DNA from: Acidovorax sp. YS12
Lineage (GTDB): Bacteria > Pseudomonadota > Gammaproteobacteria > Burkholderiales > Burkholderiaceae_C
Assembly: GCA_021496925.1 (NCBI GenBank)
Contig: CP053915.1
Coordinates: 2,495,001 to 2,559,000 of the forward strand
Direction: 5' to 3'
DNA length: 64,000 nucleotides
Under the pieces are notes generated by a model. The model ran no database searches. It saw only the letters and a program-made list of their open reading frames with translations, and was not told the DNA's origin. The translations under genes and the position numbers were made by a program. Below are positions 33,895-44,100 of this stretch, piece after piece. Each line of letters starts with the position of its first letter. The stretch's first letter is position 1.

Positions 33895-35004
33895 ATGCAA
33901 TCCATTAGCCAACGCGACAAGGACCTGTTCGAGAACCTGTTCGTCCTGGAGCTGGCCAACAACCACTGGGGCAAACTGCAACGCGGTCTGAAAATCATTC
34001 GCGACCACGGTGCGATCGTGCGCTACAACAACGTGAAGGCGGCCATCAAGCTGCAATTCCGCGATATCGACGAGTTCATCCACCCTGATTTCAAGGGCAA
34101 TACCGAACTGCGCTACGTAAAGAAGACCGAGGACACCCGGCTCAGCAAGGCGGACTTTTCACGCATGGTCGAGGAGATCCGCAACCTGAGCTGCATTCCC
34201 ATGGCCACCCCGTTCGATGAGGCATCCGTCGATCTGTGCATCGAGTTCGACATGCCCGTCCTCAAGATCGCCAGCTCGGATATGAACGACTGGCCGCTCA
34301 TCGAGAAGATCGCCTCCACCCGCCGCCCTACCATCATCTCGACCGGCGGCGCCTCGGAGAAAGACCTGGACGACATCGTCCACTTCTTCGAGAAGCGGGA
34401 CATTCCGCTGGCCATCAACCACTGTGTCTCGCTCTACCCCAGCGAAGACAGCGAGCTGCATCTGGACCAGATCGACTACCTGTACAGCCGCTATCCACGC
34501 CACGTCATCGGCCTGTCCACGCACGAGTACCACGACTGGCACTCGTCCATGCTGATCTCGTACGGCAAGGGCGCGCGCACCTGGGAGCGCCACATCGACA
34601 TCCAGTACGAAGGCGTGCCCGTCTCCAATTACTGCTCGCTGCCCGAGCAATGCGACACCTGGTTCAAGGCGTTTCACAAGGCGAAGGAGATGTGCGGTGG
34701 CGTAAGCGCCAGCCGGCGCCCCATTTCCCGCAAGGAAACCGAATACCTCAACGCGCTCGTGCGCGGCGCCTATGCGCGCCGCGACCTGGAGGCGGGCTAC
34801 GTCTTCGACAAGGACACGTTCGAGAAGGACTTCTACCTCGCCATTCCGTTGCACAAGGGTCAGCTGTCCTGCCGCGAAGTCATGAATGGCGAAAAGCTCC
34901 AGCAGCCGATCAAGGCCCACGAGCGCCTGACCATCAACCACATCGATGGCCCCTACAGCGAAAGCCCCGCGCTCAAGCGCCTCATCCTCGACCGCGGACT
35001 CTGA
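33895..35004 (+). CDS. NeuB-like sialic acid synthase family protein
   Basis: Resembles the NeuB/SpsE family, which joins PEP to a hexosamine to make nonulosonic acids. In 369 residues: a TIM-barrel-like N-terminal part (LELANNHWGKLQRGLKII, ATPFDEASVDL, KIASSDMNDWPLIEKI, ISTGGASEKDLDDIV) and a SAF-type C-terminal domain (RRDLEAGYVFDKDTFEKDFYLAIPL). The metal-binding GYSDHT motif is changed to GLSTHEYHD, keeping the His. No NeuC or NeuA gene is present, so the substrate is probably not ManNAc. The gene is one base before the ThDP enzyme gene. Confidence 0.8.
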   Translation: MQSISQRDKDLFENLFVLELANNHWGKLQRGLKIIRDHGAIVRYNNVKAAIKLQFRDIDEFIHPDFKGNTELRYVKKTEDTRLSKADFSRMVEEIRNLSCIPMATPFDEASVDLCIEFDMPVLKIASSDMNDWPLIEKIASTRRPTIISTGGASEKDLDDIVHFFEKRDIPLAINHCVSLYPSEDSELHLDQIDYLYSRYPRHVIGLSTHEYHDWHSSMLISYGKGARTWERHIDIQYEGVPVSNYCSLPEQCDTWFKAFHKAKEMCGGVSASRRPISRKETEYLNALVRGAYARRDLEAGYVFDKDTFEKDFYLAIPLHKGQLSCREVMNGEKLQQPIKAHERLTINHIDGPYSESPALKRLILDRGL

Positions 35005-36822
35005 ATGAAACGCATCGCCGAACGTATCGCCGACTGGCTAGCCGGCCAGGGAATCGAGCAGGTTTTCTCCGTCACGGGTGGCGGCGCCATGTTTCTCAAC
35101 CAGGCCCTGGGCGGGCATGGGCAACTGCGCTGCACCTTCATGCACCACGAGCAGGCCTGCGCCATGGCGGCAGAGGGCTATGCCCGCATCACCGGCAAGC
35201 CCGCCGTGGTGATGCTGACCACCGGGCCGGGCTCGGTGAACGCGCTCAACGGCGTGTACGGCGCATTCACCGACTCGATCCCGATGATCGTCCTCTCGGG
35301 CCAGATCAAGCGCCAGACCTGCATCGATTTCCATGATGTGCCGGGCCTGCGCCAGCTGGGCGACCAGGAAGGCCCGACCATCTCCATAGCCAGCCCCGTG
35401 TGCAAGTTCGCACGGCTGGTGCGGTCAGAGAAAGAGTTGGAAACCCTGCTGCCCCAGGCCTACGTCGAGGCCACGGGCGGGCGCCCCGGCCCCGTGTGGC
35501 TGGACATTCCACTGGACATCCAGCAATCCACCGAGGCGATCCAGATACCCGCGCCTCCGGCGCCTGCCGCCAAGCCGCCGTCAAACGCACTGCACGCTGC
35601 CTGCCGCGCCATCATCGACAGGCTGCTGCAGTCCCACCGCCCTCTGATCCTGGGCGGCACTGGCGTGCGACTCTCGCGCACTGAAGGGCGACTGCTAAAG
35701 CTGGTGGAGCGCCTGGGAATTCCGCTTGCCACGGCCTGGACGCACGACCTCATCGCCTCCGACCACCCGCTGTTCGCAGGCCGCCCCGGCACCATCGGCA
35801 CGCGCGCGGGCAACTTCTGCCTGCAGGCCTCCGACTGCGTGCTGGTGCTGGGCTCGCGCCTGAACATCCGCCAGACCAGCTACAACTGGGACGCCTTCGC
35901 CAGGAACGCCTGGCTGGCGCAGGTGGACATCGACGAAGCCGAGCTGAACAAGCCAACGCTGCGGCCCGACCTGGGCGTGGCGGCAGACCTGAACGACTTC
36001 CTGGACGTACTGGAGGAAGAACTCGCGCACGTACAGCCGCCCAGCTACCGGCCCTGGGCCCAGTGGTGCCGGCAGACGGGGCAGCGCTACGACACGGCGG
36101 CAGAACACCACCAGCAGAACGGCGCCCCGCTGAACCCCTACGTCATGGTCAGCCGCGTCTTCGCGCGCATGCGGCCCGACGACATCGTGGTCTGCGGCAA
36201 TGCATCGGCCTGCATCCTGCCCTTTCAGGTGGGCGCGCTGCAAACAGGCCAGCGCCTGTTTAGCAACTCCGGCTCGGCTTCGATGGGCTACGACCTGCCC
36301 GCCGCCCTGGGCGCGGCCACCGCAGCGCAGGGTGCGCGGCGCGTGATCTGCTTTGCGGGCGACGGCAGCCTGCAGATGAACATTCAGGAGCTGCAGACCC
36401 TCAAGACCACGGGGCTGGACGTGATCGTCATCGTGCTCAACAACCGGGGCTACCTGTCGATCTGGCAGACGCACGAGAATTTCTTCGGCCGCGTCGTCGG
36501 CGCCACGCCCGAATCGGGCGTGGAGTTCCCCGACTTCACCGCCGTGGCCCGCGCCTACGGCTTGCGCGCCGAAAGCATCGCCACCGAGGCCGACCTGCCC
36601 CGGCTCGACGCACTGCTGGAAGGCGGCGGCCCGCTGCTGATCGATTTGCACGTCGATCCCCGGCAGGAGTTCGTGCCGCGCATCAAGTCGCGCGTGGACG
36701 AACAGGGCAAGTTCGTCACGCCCGAGTTGGACGACATGCACCCCTTTCTTGACCCAGCCACGCTGGTGCAAATCCGCAGCGAAGCGCTGGCGATCCGATC
36801 CAGCCACACAGGCACGCCATGA
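35005..36822 (+). CDS. ThDP-dependent enzyme, acetolactate synthase-like (possible YerE type)
   Basis: Acetolactate-synthase fold of 605 residues with the catalytic Glu E49 (HHEQACAMAAEGYAR), a central domain and the ThDP/Mg motif GDGSLQMNIQELQTL...NN near 455-485. No regulatory subunit gene is near, so it is unlikely to be biosynthetic IlvB. In a CDP-3,6-dideoxyhexose operon the obvious parallel is YerE, which adds a two-carbon unit from pyruvate to C-4 of a CDP-4-keto-3,6-dideoxy sugar (yersiniose pathway). That role is inference from context; other carboligations are possible. Confidence 0.8.
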   Translation: MKRIAERIADWLAGQGIEQVFSVTGGGAMFLNQALGGHGQLRCTFMHHEQACAMAAEGYARITGKPAVVMLTTGPGSVNALNGVYGAFTDSIPMIVLSGQIKRQTCIDFHDVPGLRQLGDQEGPTISIASPVCKFARLVRSEKELETLLPQAYVEATGGRPGPVWLDIPLDIQQSTEAIQIPAPPAPAAKPPSNALHAACRAIIDRLLQSHRPLILGGTGVRLSRTEGRLLKLVERLGIPLATAWTHDLIASDHPLFAGRPGTIGTRAGNFCLQASDCVLVLGSRLNIRQTSYNWDAFARNAWLAQVDIDEAELNKPTLRPDLGVAADLNDFLDVLEEELAHVQPPSYRPWAQWCRQTGQRYDTAAEHHQQNGAPLNPYVMVSRVFARMRPDDIVVCGNASACILPFQVGALQTGQRLFSNSGSASMGYDLPAALGAATAAQGARRVICFAGDGSLQMNIQELQTLKTTGLDVIVIVLNNRGYLSIWQTHENFFGRVVGATPESGVEFPDFTAVARAYGLRAESIATEADLPRLDALLEGGGPLLIDLHVDPRQEFVPRIKSRVDEQGKFVTPELDDMHPFLDPATLVQIRSEALAIRSSHTGTP

Positions 36823-37967
36823 CGGCACCGGCCGACTTCCTGCGCCTGCGCGACCAGGCCGCCGCCGCACCCCAGCCCGGCATCGACCCCGACCGCCCCT
36901 GCTGGATCTTCGGCGCGGGCAACTTCGGCCGCAGCCTAGCGGGCGCGCTGCAGGCACAGGGCACCACCATCGCCGGGTTCGTGGAAACCGCCCCGCGCAC
37001 CGCCGCCGTGCAAGGCCTGCCCGTGCTGGACTGGAACACGCTGGCACGCCAGGAACCGCAGGCCCAACTGGCCCTAGGCATTTTCAACCGCGACACGCCC
37101 TTCGACCAATTGCTGGCCCTGCCCGCAGCCACAGGACTCAACCGACCGCTGATGCCCTGGACGCTCTACGGACCGCTGGCCCAGACGCTGGGCTGGCGCT
37201 TCTGGTTAAGCCCCCGCGCCCTGCTGCTGGACGGCATGCCGCGCATCGCCCAGGCGGCCGAACGGCTGGCCGACGCCGAGAGCGTGCGCACGCTCTACCG
37301 CATCTGCGCCTTCCGTCTGGGACTTGACATGGGCTACGCCAGCTTCCAGTCCACCGAAAGGCAGTACTTCAACGCGCTGACCCTGCCCACCCTGCAAGGC
37401 CGCGCCATCACCTACGTGGACTGCGGCGCCTACGACGGCGACAGCTTTAGCGACCTTCTCGCCCAGCCCGGCATCGCCTGCGCGCAAGCCTTTCTGCTGG
37501 AGCCCGACCCCGCCAACTACGCCCGGCTGGCGCAGCGCGCGGCGGCCCACGCGGGCACGGACACGCAGGCCATCTGCTTGCCACTGGCGGCGGCGCAGGC
37601 GCATGGCAGCCTGACCTTCCAAGCCGGGCAGGGCGAAGCCTGCACCGTTCTGAAAGAAGGGACAAAAGCAGGAACCGGCACCACCATCACCGCCGTGGCG
37701 CTGGATGAGCTACTGCCCGGCACCCCGGTTCATTTACTCAAACTTGATATCGAAGGCGCCGAGGCCCCGGCGCTGCGCGGCGCACGGCGGCTCATCCAGC
37801 GCGGCCGCCCCGTGCTGGCGGTATCGCTCTATCACAACCCCCAGGATCTTTGGGAACTGCCGGAGCTGCTGTTCGAGCTCTGCGGTGAGGGCTACCGCTT
37901 CCATATCCGCCAGCACGGGTTCAACTCGTTCGAATCCGTGCTGTATGCAGTGCCCCAGAATTTTTAA
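36819..37967 (+). CDS. FkbM-family methyltransferase with N-terminal nucleotide-binding-like domain
   Basis: In 382 residues: an N-terminal Rossmann-like part with WIFGAGNFGRSLAGAL (about 29-44), and a C-terminal FkbM methyltransferase domain (about 195-380) with VDCGAYDGDSFSD as the SAM motif and LLKLDIEGAEAPALRGA as the FkbM signature. FkbM enzymes O-methylate sugars and natural products, so it probably decorates the glycan made by this operon. It overlaps the ThDP gene by four bases (ATGA). A similar GAG/ILG-type domain is appended to the glycosyltransferase at 39661. Confidence 0.87.
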   Translation: MTAPADFLRLRDQAAAAPQPGIDPDRPCWIFGAGNFGRSLAGALQAQGTTIAGFVETAPRTAAVQGLPVLDWNTLARQEPQAQLALGIFNRDTPFDQLLALPAATGLNRPLMPWTLYGPLAQTLGWRFWLSPRALLLDGMPRIAQAAERLADAESVRTLYRICAFRLGLDMGYASFQSTERQYFNALTLPTLQGRAITYVDCGAYDGDSFSDLLAQPGIACAQAFLLEPDPANYARLAQRAAAHAGTDTQAICLPLAAAQAHGSLTFQAGQGEACTVLKEGTKAGTGTTITAVALDELLPGTPVHLLKLDIEGAEAPALRGARRLIQRGRPVLAVSLYHNPQDLWELPELLFELCGEGYRFHIRQHGFNSFESVLYAVPQNF

Positions 37968-37971
37968 TGAA

Positions 37972-38015
37972 ATCGGCCTCTAAGGCATGTCCCCCAAACG
38001 CAAGCAGCTATTAAA
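37972..38015 (-). repeat. degenerate dispersed repeat, copy 5
   Basis: On the minus strand AATAGCTGCTTGCGTTTGGGGGACATGCCTTAGAGGCCGAT keeps both ends of the dispersed repeat (ATAGCTGC and AGAGGCC) but has lost the perfect inner arms. It fills the short gap between the FkbM gene and the SDR gene. Confidence 0.6.
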
Positions 38016-38030
38016 ATAGGAGTAAAACCC

Positions 38031-38981
38031 ATGGACTTACTGCTGACGGGAGGCACCGGATTCTTTGGCAAAGCGCTGCTGCGGCACTGGCAGGCGGCGC
38101 CCGCCGCCCCGCGCGTCACCGTGCTGAGCCGCAACCCCGAGGGCTTCGTTGTGCAGCATCCGGAGTTCGCCGCGCTGCCATGGCTGCACTTCCACAAGGG
38201 CGACATTCTTGACCCCGCCAGCCTGCCAACCCACGCCGCATTCACGCACCTGCTGCACGCGGCGGCCGACTCCACGCTGGGGCCACAGCTCACGCCCTTG
38301 CAGCGCTACACGCAGATTGTCGATGGCACCCGCCATCTGCTGGACTACGCCGTCACCCACGGCATCCCGCGCTTTCTACTGGCCAGCTCCGGCGGTGTCT
38401 ATGGCGCGCAGCCGCAGGACATGGCGCAGATGCCAGAGGACCACCACGGCATACCCGACCCGCTGGACGCCCGCAACGCCTACAGCGTCGCCAAGCGCTG
38501 CGCCGAACATCTGTGCGCGCTGTATGCGCAGCAGCACGGTATGCACGCCGTGGTGGCGCGCTGCTTCGCTTTCGTGGGACGCGACCTGCCGCTGGATGCA
38601 CATTTCGCCATCGGCAACTTCATCCGCGACGCGCTCGCCCGGCCCCACGTCACGGTGAACGGCGACGGCTCTCCCATCCGTTCCTATATGGACCAGCGCG
38701 ATCTGGCCCACTGGCTGCAGGTACTGCTGCGCCAGGGGCGCGCAGGCCAAGCCTACAACGTGGGTTCCGACGCGGCCCTGACCATCGCCGAGTTGGCGCA
38801 TCAGGTGCGCGACTTGCTCGCACCAGGCAAACCGGTTCGCATCGCCGGGGCTGCGAACACGGACAGCGTCCGCAACCGCTATGTGCCGTCCATCGCCAAG
38901 GCGCGATCCGAATTGGGGCTGCGCCTGCAATACACCCTGCCGCAGTCCATTCAACATGCCGCCGCAGCCGTATGCCGATGA
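38031..38981 (+). CDS. NAD-dependent epimerase/dehydratase (extended SDR)
   Basis: 316-residue SDR with the nucleotide motif GGTGFFG at 7-13, the catalytic region ASSGGVYG and YSVAKRCAE (YxxxK), and an RSYMDQRDLA segment typical of sugar-nucleotide SDRs. In this operon it may reduce a 4-keto group or the product of the ThDP enzyme, as YerF does in the yersiniose pathway; a 4-epimerase or dehydratase role is equally possible. Its stop overlaps the next start as ATGA. Confidence 0.85.
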   Translation: MDLLLTGGTGFFGKALLRHWQAAPAAPRVTVLSRNPEGFVVQHPEFAALPWLHFHKGDILDPASLPTHAAFTHLLHAAADSTLGPQLTPLQRYTQIVDGTRHLLDYAVTHGIPRFLLASSGGVYGAQPQDMAQMPEDHHGIPDPLDARNAYSVAKRCAEHLCALYAQQHGMHAVVARCFAFVGRDLPLDAHFAIGNFIRDALARPHVTVNGDGSPIRSYMDQRDLAHWLQVLLRQGRAGQAYNVGSDAALTIAELAHQVRDLLAPGKPVRIAGAANTDSVRNRYVPSIAKARSELGLRLQYTLPQSIQHAAAAVCR

Positions 38982-39664
38982 GCCAGCCTTGTTCCCACAT
39001 CGTCTTCGACCTGGACGGCACGTTGATCGACTCGGCCCCGTCCATCCTCGCTTCCATGCAAGCCGCTTTCGACACGGCAGGCCTGCGGCCTTCGCGCCCG
39101 CTGGTGCAAGACTTGATCGGCCCGCCCCTTCATGCCACCCTGGCATCCCTGCTGCCGGCAGGGCACGGCGATAGCGTGGACAAGCTGGCCGCGCTGTTCA
39201 AGAGCCACTACGACGCCACTGGCTACCGCGACACACGGGCGTATGAAGGCATCGCGAACATGCTGGAAGCATTGCGACGCCGCGGCTGCCGCCTGCTGAT
39301 CGCCACCAACAAACGCATCCTGCCGACGCGGCGCATCATCGACCACCTCGGATGGAACGGCCTGTTCGAGGAGGTACACGCCCTCGATGCCTTCATGCCG
39401 CCGCTGCGCAGCAAGGCAGAAATGCTGACCGCTTTGCGCTCCAGGCTGCACGCGCCAGCGGTGTATGTCGGTGACCGCCCCGAAGACGCCACCGCTGCCC
39501 AGCAGGCTGGCCTTCCGTTCTTTCTGGTGGCATGGGGATATGCCCCAGCCGACTACCTGGAAACGCAGCGCTCCAAGGCACAGACTCCACAAGCATTGGC
39601 ACACCACCTTCAGACTATCGCCTTGGCCTCTGATCTATATCCACACACCACCACAAGAAAATGA
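38978..39664 (+). CDS. HAD-superfamily hydrolase
   Basis: Phosphoglycolate-phosphatase-like HAD protein of 228 residues. Motif I is FDLDGTLID (D11, D13), with ATNKR (motif II region), K133 and YVGDRPEDATAAQQAG (motif IV). A helical cap lies between motifs I and II. In a NeuB-type pathway a phosphatase would remove the phosphate left after PEP condensation; here that is only a suggestion. The ATG at 38978 overlaps the SDR stop, and its own stop overlaps the next start as ATGA. Confidence 0.87.
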   Translation: MSQPCSHIVFDLDGTLIDSAPSILASMQAAFDTAGLRPSRPLVQDLIGPPLHATLASLLPAGHGDSVDKLAALFKSHYDATGYRDTRAYEGIANMLEALRRRGCRLLIATNKRILPTRRIIDHLGWNGLFEEVHALDAFMPPLRSKAEMLTALRSRLHAPAVYVGDRPEDATAAQQAGLPFFLVAWGYAPADYLETQRSKAQTPQALAHHLQTIALASDLYPHTTTRK

Positions 39665-41100
39665 GCAAAAAAATACCGCTGACCGTCGCACTCATGACCT
39701 ACAACAGAGGCGGATCGTACCTACGAGAGGCGATACAAGGCATTCTGAATCAGACCTATCGGGATTTTGAGTTCTTGATCCTCGATAATGGCAGCATTGA
39801 TGATACGCCGCAGGTTGTCCTAAGCTACAAGGACGACAGAATCCGGTATGTCAGGAACCCGCCGGGCCTCTCCGCTTTTTTCAATGGCGCATCCGCCGTG
39901 AAAATTTCACGCAGCGAACGCCTACTCATCACCTTCGATGACGACATCATGCTACCCACCATGGTGGAGAGGCAGATGGCGCTGATGGATTCAGATCCTG
40001 ACATTGTGGGCGTTTGGAGCAATATCCAAACCATCAACCAGGATGGGGTCATCATCGAAGACAACTCTGCCGCGCTGGGTAAAGACCAAATCTACGATCG
40101 TGGAGAATTCTTGGCTGATTTTCTGTCGCATCAGGTCTGGCCCATCCCCTGCACCTTGATGTTCAAGAAAAATCCTCGCAAGGATTGGGGCATTGATTTC
40201 ACCTACTACGGCGGCACCCTGCCCGAAAGGGTCAAGAAAAAGATAGAAAACGTGCATGGCGGAGACGACGTTCTGACGCTGGTGGGCCACAACTCCAGGG
40301 GCAAGATCGCCTTTATCAACGACCCCCTGTACAAATACAGAAGGCACAACCAACAAGACACACATGCCGTCGATCCGACGAGGGGCATTCTTAGCACATA
40401 CAAGAAGATAAAGAAATTCATCCGATCACAAAGCTATATTTCTGACGAAATACGCACCACCGTGGATGCATTCGTCATGCACTACGAGGTGCAGCACGCC
40501 ATTGCCTCCACACCGGATGAAGCATCCGCCAAACAATCCATTCGAAAAATATCAGCCCTTTTCAATAAAAAGAAGGATGCCCAGGATGACGCAACGCAGT
40601 ACCGCATCCTATCAACAGCCATACTGCTCTCTTACTACAAAGACCGTGCATGCCGCGAACGCCTGACGAGCAACTTGCCTCCGCCCGGCCCGCAATACTC
40701 CACCGCGACACGGGCTCTTTATGCATGGGCGCAGCACCGCGCCCTCAATGAGAACCTATTCGCAAGCATTCCGAAAGAATCAAAAATCGCCATTCTTGGC
40801 AGCGTCTTCATTGCATCCCTTCTCATTCATGAGGCTCGTGCGCGTGGACTCCACATCACCTGCTGTCTTGACTCAAATAGGAACCGACAGCACAAGACAT
40901 TACTTGGAGTCCCAATTATTCCGACAGCAGAACTGGCTTCCAACAAGACAATCGACTATGTCTTTCTTAGTTCCGAGAAAGACCATGAGCCTTACCTGAT
41001 AGATTACCTCTCCAAACTTAATTCGGCAGTCAAGATATCTTCATGGAAGATTCTTTGCCAACCGGCATTGGAAGCGCATCAATCCCATGACAGCCAATGA
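39661..41100 (+). CDS. glycosyltransferase family 2 protein with C-terminal nucleotide-binding-like domain
   Basis: In 479 residues: a GT-A domain at about 5-240 (VALMTYNRGGSYLREAIQGIL, ILDNGSIDDT, and the DxD-type run ITFDDDIMLP), a helical middle, and a C-terminal domain (about 375-455) beginning KIAILGSVFIASLLIHEARARG that looks like the Rossmann-like module in the FkbM protein. The gene is clearly more AT-rich than its neighbours, suggesting separate origin. It probably transfers a sugar of this operon to a glycan or to flagellin; the acceptor is unknown. Confidence 0.85.
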   Translation: MSKKIPLTVALMTYNRGGSYLREAIQGILNQTYRDFEFLILDNGSIDDTPQVVLSYKDDRIRYVRNPPGLSAFFNGASAVKISRSERLLITFDDDIMLPTMVERQMALMDSDPDIVGVWSNIQTINQDGVIIEDNSAALGKDQIYDRGEFLADFLSHQVWPIPCTLMFKKNPRKDWGIDFTYYGGTLPERVKKKIENVHGGDDVLTLVGHNSRGKIAFINDPLYKYRRHNQQDTHAVDPTRGILSTYKKIKKFIRSQSYISDEIRTTVDAFVMHYEVQHAIASTPDEASAKQSIRKISALFNKKKDAQDDATQYRILSTAILLSYYKDRACRERLTSNLPPPGPQYSTATRALYAWAQHRALNENLFASIPKESKIAILGSVFIASLLIHEARARGLHITCCLDSNRNRQHKTLLGVPIIPTAELASNKTIDYVFLSSEKDHEPYLIDYLSKLNSAVKISSWKILCQPALEAHQSHDSQ

Positions 41101-41183
41101 CTCTGCTGCACGCATCCGCGACTTGCTGAGCTCGTAGCCTTTCAAAAATTATTTCATTTTGCGTAACGGAGCCGCCCAAGACG

Positions 41184-44100
41184 ATGAAAACATACCAGCC
41201 CGGCACGAACTTTTTTGAGAGTCGCCATGCTCCGTATTACATTGCCAGCCCCCACTTTACGCAAAAAACCGCAGGGCCACGGGTATTGCATTACCTATGC
41301 CATATTCTCAACGAGCTGGGGTACGAGTCTTACATCACCGCAACCGGGCATAGCCCTTGGCTTCGGACACCTCTTCTGACTCCGGACGTCAAGGAAAAAC
41401 ACGCACAAACGAGGAGGACACCCGTCATGGTGTATCCTGAAACCATCACTGGGAATCCATTGAATGGTGCAGTGGTTGCGCGTTGGCTCCTCAACCAGGC
41501 GGGCCACCTGGGAGGCGAAAAGGTCATACGCGGAAATGAAATAATATTTCATTGGGATGAATGGGTCTTGCAAGAAGAAAAGTCCAGCGGCAGACTCTTC
41601 ATTCCCAGCGCAGACAATAGAATTTTCAACGAAGATGGAGTGAGCAAGGCAAATAGGAAAGGGTTCTGCTACTACGCTCACAAATATCTTTTATCTGGCG
41701 GAAAAATATCCGATACCGTCAAGAAAAATGGCCTCAGCCTATGCCAGGACATTCCTCGATCGCCCGAAGAAATCGCAGAAATCCTGCGATCAACAGAGGT
41801 TCTTTATTGTTATGAACCATCGAGCATGGCTTCGGAAGCTTATGCATGCGGCTGCCAGCCCATATTCGTCGAAACGGATTACCTGAAGCGATTCAGACCC
41901 AATCCCGGCATGAGACAAATATTGGAATCCGATATTGGAGTCTTACCAGTTCCGCCAATCGACCGCGACCATCGAGAGCAAATTGCACGGATCCATGCCC
42001 AGGCATTGGAAAGCGTCAAGAACTTCATTGACGTGACGCAAAATGCCGCCATCGCGCATGCCCAACTTCCAGACCGCCAGCGCCAGCAAAGGGAAGCCGC
42101 CATGGCCGCCTCCTATGCGTTTGCCCATACATCTTCCCTTGCGCAATGGCAAGCCCAGCGCACGCCTGGCCCCGCGCAATCACGCCTGATTACGGAACGC
42201 CTCGCCAGCGAGGCGCCCACACTGGCCGTCTTCATTCGCACCATAGGGCTGGGCAGCACAGCGCTGACCGCTACCTTGCGCAGCCTTGCGGAGCTTCAAC
42301 CGCCCTATGCACCCTCTTCCATCACCGTGCTGGGCGGCCCAGAACCTGCGGCACAGGAGAAACTGCCGCAGTTGCGCTGGGTAGCGGTCGAAACGCTGGA
42401 TGCCGTCCTCCCACTCGTGCAAATGGAGTCATGTGGCTGGATATTGGTGGTGGATGCGGGCGATTGCTTCACGCCATCGGGCCTGCTGATGGTGGCGCTG
42501 GAACTGGGTCATGCCCCGCAATGCCGCGCCGTCTATGCCGATGCGCTGGTGCGCACCGATACGGGCGAGCCTGCGGCGCTCATGCGCCCGGATTTCAACC
42601 TGGACATGCTGCTGTCCTGCCCCGCGAACATGGCGCGGCACTGGCTGTTCCGCCGCGACGTATTCCTCGAAGCAGGCGGGTTCGATGCTGCCTATGCGCA
42701 GGCGCCAGAATTCGCGCTGCTGCTGCGCTTGATCGAAACCGGCGGGCTTGACGGCCTGGCCCACGTGCACGAGCCCCTGCTGACCATCGCCGCGCCGCCG
42801 ATGGAAAACAACGCGCATGAACTGGCCGTACTGCAGCAGCATTTGCTGGCACGCGGCTACGACAACGCCACGGTCGATGCCGCCCTGCCGGGGCGCTACC
42901 GCATCCTCTATGGGCACCAGGCGCAGCCGCTGATATCCATCATCATCCCCACCAGGGACCAATTCGCCCTGCTGGAGCGCTGCGTCAGCTCACTGCTGGA
43001 AAAGACCACCTATCCGCATTACGAGATCCTGCTGGTGGACAACGGCAGCACCGACCCGGCCGCCTGCGCATGGCTCGACGGGCTGGCCGCGCTGGGCGAG
43101 GCGCGCATCCGCGTGCTGCGCTATCCGGAGGGGTTCAACTACGCCGCCATGAACAACCTGGGCGCACGCGAGGCGCGCGGCGACTACCTGGTGCTGCTGA
43201 ACAACGACACCGCCATCGTGCAGGGCGATTGGCTCGACGCGCTGCTCAACCATGCGCAGCGCCCCGAGGTGGGCGTGGTAGGCGCCAAGCTGCTCTACCC
43301 CAGCGGCCAGGTGCAGCACGCCGGGCTGCTGCTGGGGCTGCACGGCATGGCGGGCTACCCGTTCTCCGGGGCCGAGGCCGACGCACCGGGCTACATGCAC
43401 CGGCTGGAGATCGACCAGAACTACAGCGCCGTGAGCGCCGCCTGCCTGATGGTGCGCCGGGCGCTCTACGACGAGCTGGGCGGCATGGATGCCGAAGCGT
43501 TCCCGCTGATCTGCGGCGACATGGATCTGTGCCTGCGCACACGCGCGGCGGGCTACCTGACAGTGTGGACGCCGCACGCCGTGCTGCTGCACGAAAAGGG
43601 CGCCACCCTGCCCGCCGTGCCGCCCGAGGCCTTCGCACAGCAGCGCGAGCGCGCGCAAGATGCGATGTACCGCCGCTGGCTGCCCGCGCTGGCACATGAC
43701 CCGGCCTACAACCGCAACCTGTCGCTGCAATCGACCGAGTTCGCCGTGGAGACCGACACGCGCCTGAACTGGAACCCGCTGCCGTGGCGCCCGCTGCCGG
43801 TGGTGTTGGCGGTGAACGCTGACGCCTTCGGCTGCGGCCACTACCGCATCATCCACCCCGGCCAGGCCATGGCGCAGGCCGGGCTGGCCGACGTGCGCGT
43901 GAGCGAGTACCACTACGGCCCCGTGGAGATGGAGCGCCTGCGGCCCGACACCTGGGTACTGCAGCGCCTGGTGAGCGACGCGCCGTTCGAGATGGTGCGC
44001 CGTACCGCGCCGTTCACCCAGGCGTTCAAGGTGGCCGAGCTGGACGACTACCTGCTCAACCTGCCCATGAAGAACGGGCACCGCGGCCAGCTCCCGCAGG

